Below are positions 60,994 through 64,000 of a stretch of DNA of 64,000 nucleotides, piece by piece. This DNA is from Citrus sinensis (lineage: Eukaryota; Streptophyta; Magnoliopsida; Sapindales; Rutaceae). The position numbers and the translations under genes were made by a program. The notes beneath the pieces were generated by a model that saw only the letters and a program-made list of their open reading frames with translations, ran no database searches and was not told the origin of the DNA. The stretch covers positions 4,194,001 through 4,258,000 of the forward strand of contig NC_068556.1 of NCBI RefSeq assembly GCF_022201045.2. Reading direction: 5' to 3'. How positions within the stretch are numbered: position 1 is the stretch's first letter; every line of letters starts with the position of its first letter.

Positions 60994-61882
60994 GCAGCTT
61001 GAATAATCAAAGTAATCTTTTGGCTAAAAAAGTGAACAGATTAGCCAAACGGGGTAGCTTCAAGGAAGTTAAAGAGAAAGATAGAGGAAGCACCAATAAG
61101 CCAAGCATGCTTTGTATGGGCAAAACAAAACAAAGTCGCGACAAGGTGGGCCTTTCGTGAGTCAGCATGCGACTGTACGGGCAAATACAATTGCGGTTGC
61201 TGTCCTGTTCATTTCTTTCTCTGTGCAGAGTTATTTCAATTCTGACGACTCGCGTAATCGTTTGACTTTGCCTCCTCTTAAATGCATACTTGTTGGTCAT
61301 GGCTATATTGAAATTATTCTGTATTTTGTATTGAAATATTTTTTAACAACTACACGATTAAAATAATAAATAATATAAAATACGTTCGGATCTTTTTTTT
61401 GAGACTTTTTATTCAAAGATTTGGTGTTACTTATGCTCTCAATAAACTACCAACGTATCATATCATATAGTTTGGTAAAAGCTTGTCTCTGAAGAGGATC
61501 AAGGAGAAAATTTTTCTCGCACAAAGCACTAGAAAAATCGAAGAGATGACAGCTATCAATGGAATAAAGAATGGCTGTTTAATAATTTGAGTGAACTTAA
61601 GAAAGAAAGAAAAAAAACAATTTAATTAATAATAATCTTGCGAATGGGGGTTTGAATTACTTAAAACGTTCAAAGTCAACTTACTGACTACCTCTCATGG
61701 TATGTTACCGCGAAGCTGTAATCACAACTCGTGTCGTTGTATATGTTGACTTAGTAACAGATCTCATCATCAATGACGCAACGACAGCACCCCCTTACGT
61801 ACGGCTGCGGACTCTATCCCTATATTCGTAGTTAGATTTTATAAATATTTTCTTTCCTCATCTTCTAAGTGGTAGAAAAATA

Positions 61883-62395
61883 GCAACCGTTGACTTAAAC
61901 ACTTTTGCCAAAACAAATGACCCATTTGTAGAATTAATCATAGAGAATAAACCACCGAAATGGGATGAGCTTAGAATTATACCACTCCAGCATAAAATAG
62001 TAGTCATATTTCATAAATTTAGACGTTCACTTTATGAAAAAAAATGTCCTTAATCCTGTAAACAATTTAGTATAGAACAACAACTTAAACACTGGACTAA
62101 TAAAGTAATAGGTAGACCGTTCCATTAGAGTCACTTTGAATTTGAAGAATATATCCTAATCACTGAAGATGCAACCCAAAAAATCTACTCAAAGCATCCA
62201 CTCCCAGAAGTAACATTCTCCACCAAAACCAAATTGACAAAATTGGTTGAAGCACTATGTTAAAGAATTCAAAGCAGAAATTCGAGCTAAGAAAGAACAG
62301 TAGGAATAGGTTAAACGAAAAGCAGAATGGTGGGATGATTTGGGAAGTGAAGAAACATACAACATAGAAAACATAATGTACAGTTAGTCAGCAAT
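61883..62395 (+). pseudogene. Decayed coding relic of unknown origin
   Basis: A frame is open from 61883 to a TAA at 62051-62053. After one or two reading-frame changes, a second stretch (about 62063-62250) and a third (about 62260-62390) have protein-like composition, with in-frame stops. The third ends with WWDDLGSEE. The mixture of charged, aromatic and Pro residues looks like real protein that has decayed. I cannot place it: a retrotransposon or an endogenous pararetrovirus relic is possible, but no reverse-transcriptase or protease motif is visible. Confidence 0.4.
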
Positions 62396-62818
62396 ATACA
62401 AGTAATATTAGACCAAAGTTAAAGCAGTCAAAGTCATTGTGTTTTTACAGATGACTTTCCTTTACTCAGTACATGATAAGGGAAAAACTGTAAAAAAATC
62501 TTTTTTATTTTGTCTTTTGTTACTGACAATGAGTCAGTATAGAAAACAGTAACTAATCAGTCTTTTACTTTTCACATTTTAATTAATTGTTGCCTTTTCG
62601 TCATATGTAAAGTATAATTTTAAATTTTATCTTTTATATATAGAGTTATAAATTTTATTAATGATCGTCTCCTTTTTACCACATAAATAAGTAAATAAAT
62701 ATTTAAAAAATAAAATTAATAAAATATTTTCGAAATACTCTAATCTAGCCGTTCTGTTTCATCTTTCCTCTTCTTTCGTATCAGGGCACCTCTCCTGTAT
62801 ATCAGAGCACCTAGACTT

Positions 62819-62932
62819 GGGTGAGGCATTAATGTTTTATAAATGCCCATTTGCCCTAACAGATGATCTGTCTATCCACGTACTCGCAGTAGGTGAGGTA
62901 TTAATGTTTTATAAATGCCCATCTGCCCTGAC
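62819..62932. repeat. Short tandem duplication of about 72 bases
   Basis: GGTGAGG(C/T)ATTAATGTTTTAT and the following AAATGCCCAT(T/C)TGCCCT recur at about 62819 and 62891. The unit includes an ATAAATGCCC run. Confidence 0.8.
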
Positions 62933-63357
62933 GGCGAGCCATCCTGCGTACATTAGTTGGAGATGTTAAATCGGTTCATTATTAATTATACGGATGTAGC
63001 ATCAATCAATGCCACTGGCATCCGAGACAACTGGTTCTTGCAAATTGCACCGCTCAAATAACTGATTCGAATGTTGAATGCTGGTGCCATTGCCGACTTA
63101 TTTTTTTTATTCAAGGGCATGTAACGTAACATGTTCGAGACTGTTGTGCTTTTACAAACAAGATTTTTTGCCCAACTCCAAAACTGTAAATTTCATTCAA
63201 AACGTGGAGGGATAATAAGGGTAAAAAAATTAGATCAAAGATTTCATTTCTTAACATTCAATGAGCCAATGTAAATTATGTTAATGCCTATGTAGAGGGC
63301 CTTCTTTAGTCGGTATGAATCTTAGCTACAGCGTGTGTCTTAGCTTTAGACAGGGAT

Positions 63358-64000
63358 CTATGAGGCGGAGATTGATTTTGATTTCTGCCGAGGTGGTATG
63401 CAAAGCCAAGACTTCATCATGTCGTATGCGGTGAAACCAATTGCCACAGAAGGAACAATCTACAATAAAATCATGAAACTCTGTCGGTAAACAGGCCATT
63501 TCAAATTTAAGCACGATTACATGATTAAGGTGACAGCAAACTCAGAATAATCTCAAATGACTACCTTGATATAATTAATGCTGAGGCCCGCAAACAACTG
63601 TTTCCATCCTTGATTCCTGACAATAGCGGCAAGGCCTTCAAATGTGTTCCTGTATCTGACATCACCACCTTTGCTTAAAGGTTTCATGTATTCGACCTGC
63701 AAAACAACATTTCACAAAATAATGTAGAATTACAATACCACTTAGATACATCCACACCCAGAATTATTGCTTGATAATTCCATTTGACATGGTCTTTGGG
63801 CAGGACCCTCAACTTTCTTACTGCAAGGTATCTGATCATTTACATTTAACAATAATATTCATAACTAGAGAAGATAGAATTACCAACCCCTAACACCGAC
63901 TAACAACTATATATATATGATACCTGCATCTGTCTCCTAACAACATCTAAGGGGTATGTGAATGTCTGCCCGAATAACCCAGCCATAGCTCCACAAGAAA
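63358..64000 (-). CDS. Mitochondrial carrier, CoA-transporter-like (3' part, cut by the window edge)
   Basis: Three exons are in view on the minus strand: from the edge to 63924, then 63696-63565 and 63459-63358, with stop at 63358-63360. The first ends with the carrier signature [10 protein letters not shown]. The next reads from [20 protein letters not shown] to [14 protein letters not shown]. The last contains [19 protein letters not shown] and ends [18 protein letters not shown] and [12 protein letters not shown] resemble the plant CoA carriers CoAc1/CoAc2, which are inner-membrane transporters of the MCF family. About 103 C-terminal residues are visible of an expected 330 or so. Related adenine-nucleotide-type carriers cannot be excluded. 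Confidence 0.85.

Larger units (their letters stand above)
60253..63357. other. IQM4-like promoter and intergenic region to the carrier gene
   Basis: Holds the IQM4-like promoter with a 101-base tandem duplication, then A/T-rich spacer, a decayed coding relic (61883-62395), a short direct repeat (62819-62932) and the 3' UTR of the carrier gene. Short open frames near 61007-61366 have no domain. Confidence 0.55.

Overview
The window is AT-rich plant nuclear DNA. Its genes have many introns with GT-AG borders, and the intergenic DNA is full of A/T tracts, microsatellites and small transposons. The proteins are of dicot type, and a woody dicot such as Citrus is my guess, not a demonstrated fact. 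I rebuilt every multi-exon gene by joining open segments at GT/AG sites. Each complete model closes in frame and gives close to the expected protein length.

Layout. 887-6183 (-): FTSH4-type mitochondrial i-AAA protease, 7 exons. 10771-12908 (-): INDETERMINATE DOMAIN zinc-finger factor, 3 exons. 20737-23141 (+): GH32 cell-wall invertase or fructan-exohydrolase-like enzyme, 7 exons including the 9-nt mini-exon. 24394-27044 (+): PM-ANT1-type adenine nucleotide carrier, 2 exons. 30272-30697 (-): intronless CC-type glutaredoxin. 30698-45179: a 14-kb gene-poor stretch rich in transposons and tandem duplications. 45180-46910 (+): HSFA2-type heat-shock factor. 49152-52214 (+): CYP711A (MAX1) strigolactone-pathway P450. 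52641-54664 (-): IQ67-domain protein. 57552-60252 (-): IQM calmodulin-binding protein. 63358-64000 (-): 3' end of a mitochondrial CoA-carrier-like gene, cut by the window edge.

The set FTSH4, HSFA2, MAX1, IQD6-like, IQM4-like matches, as I recall it, the Arabidopsis order At2g26140, 26150, 26170, 26180, 26190. This looks like conserved microsynteny, with about 39 kb (IDD, invertase, carrier and glutaredoxin genes plus transposons) lying between FTSH4 and HSFA2 here. The genes do not form a pathway. They cover organelle protein quality control, heat response, strigolactone synthesis, calmodulin signalling, sugar cleavage, nucleotide transport and redox control.

The mobile DNA is the best-supported unusual content. 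It includes an internally deleted hAT element with perfect 8-bp target duplications, two tRNA-like SINE copies with 15-17 bp duplications, a foldback MULE-type MITE with 9-bp duplications nested in another element, a retroposed poly(A) sequence, a perfect 46-bp-arm hairpin, several MITE families (one copy inside the MAX1 intron), a probable solo LTR, and a decayed coding relic near 62 kb. I found no clear new biological system. The best functional lead is the invertase-like gene, which seems to lack the Asp that separates invertases from fructan exohydrolases.
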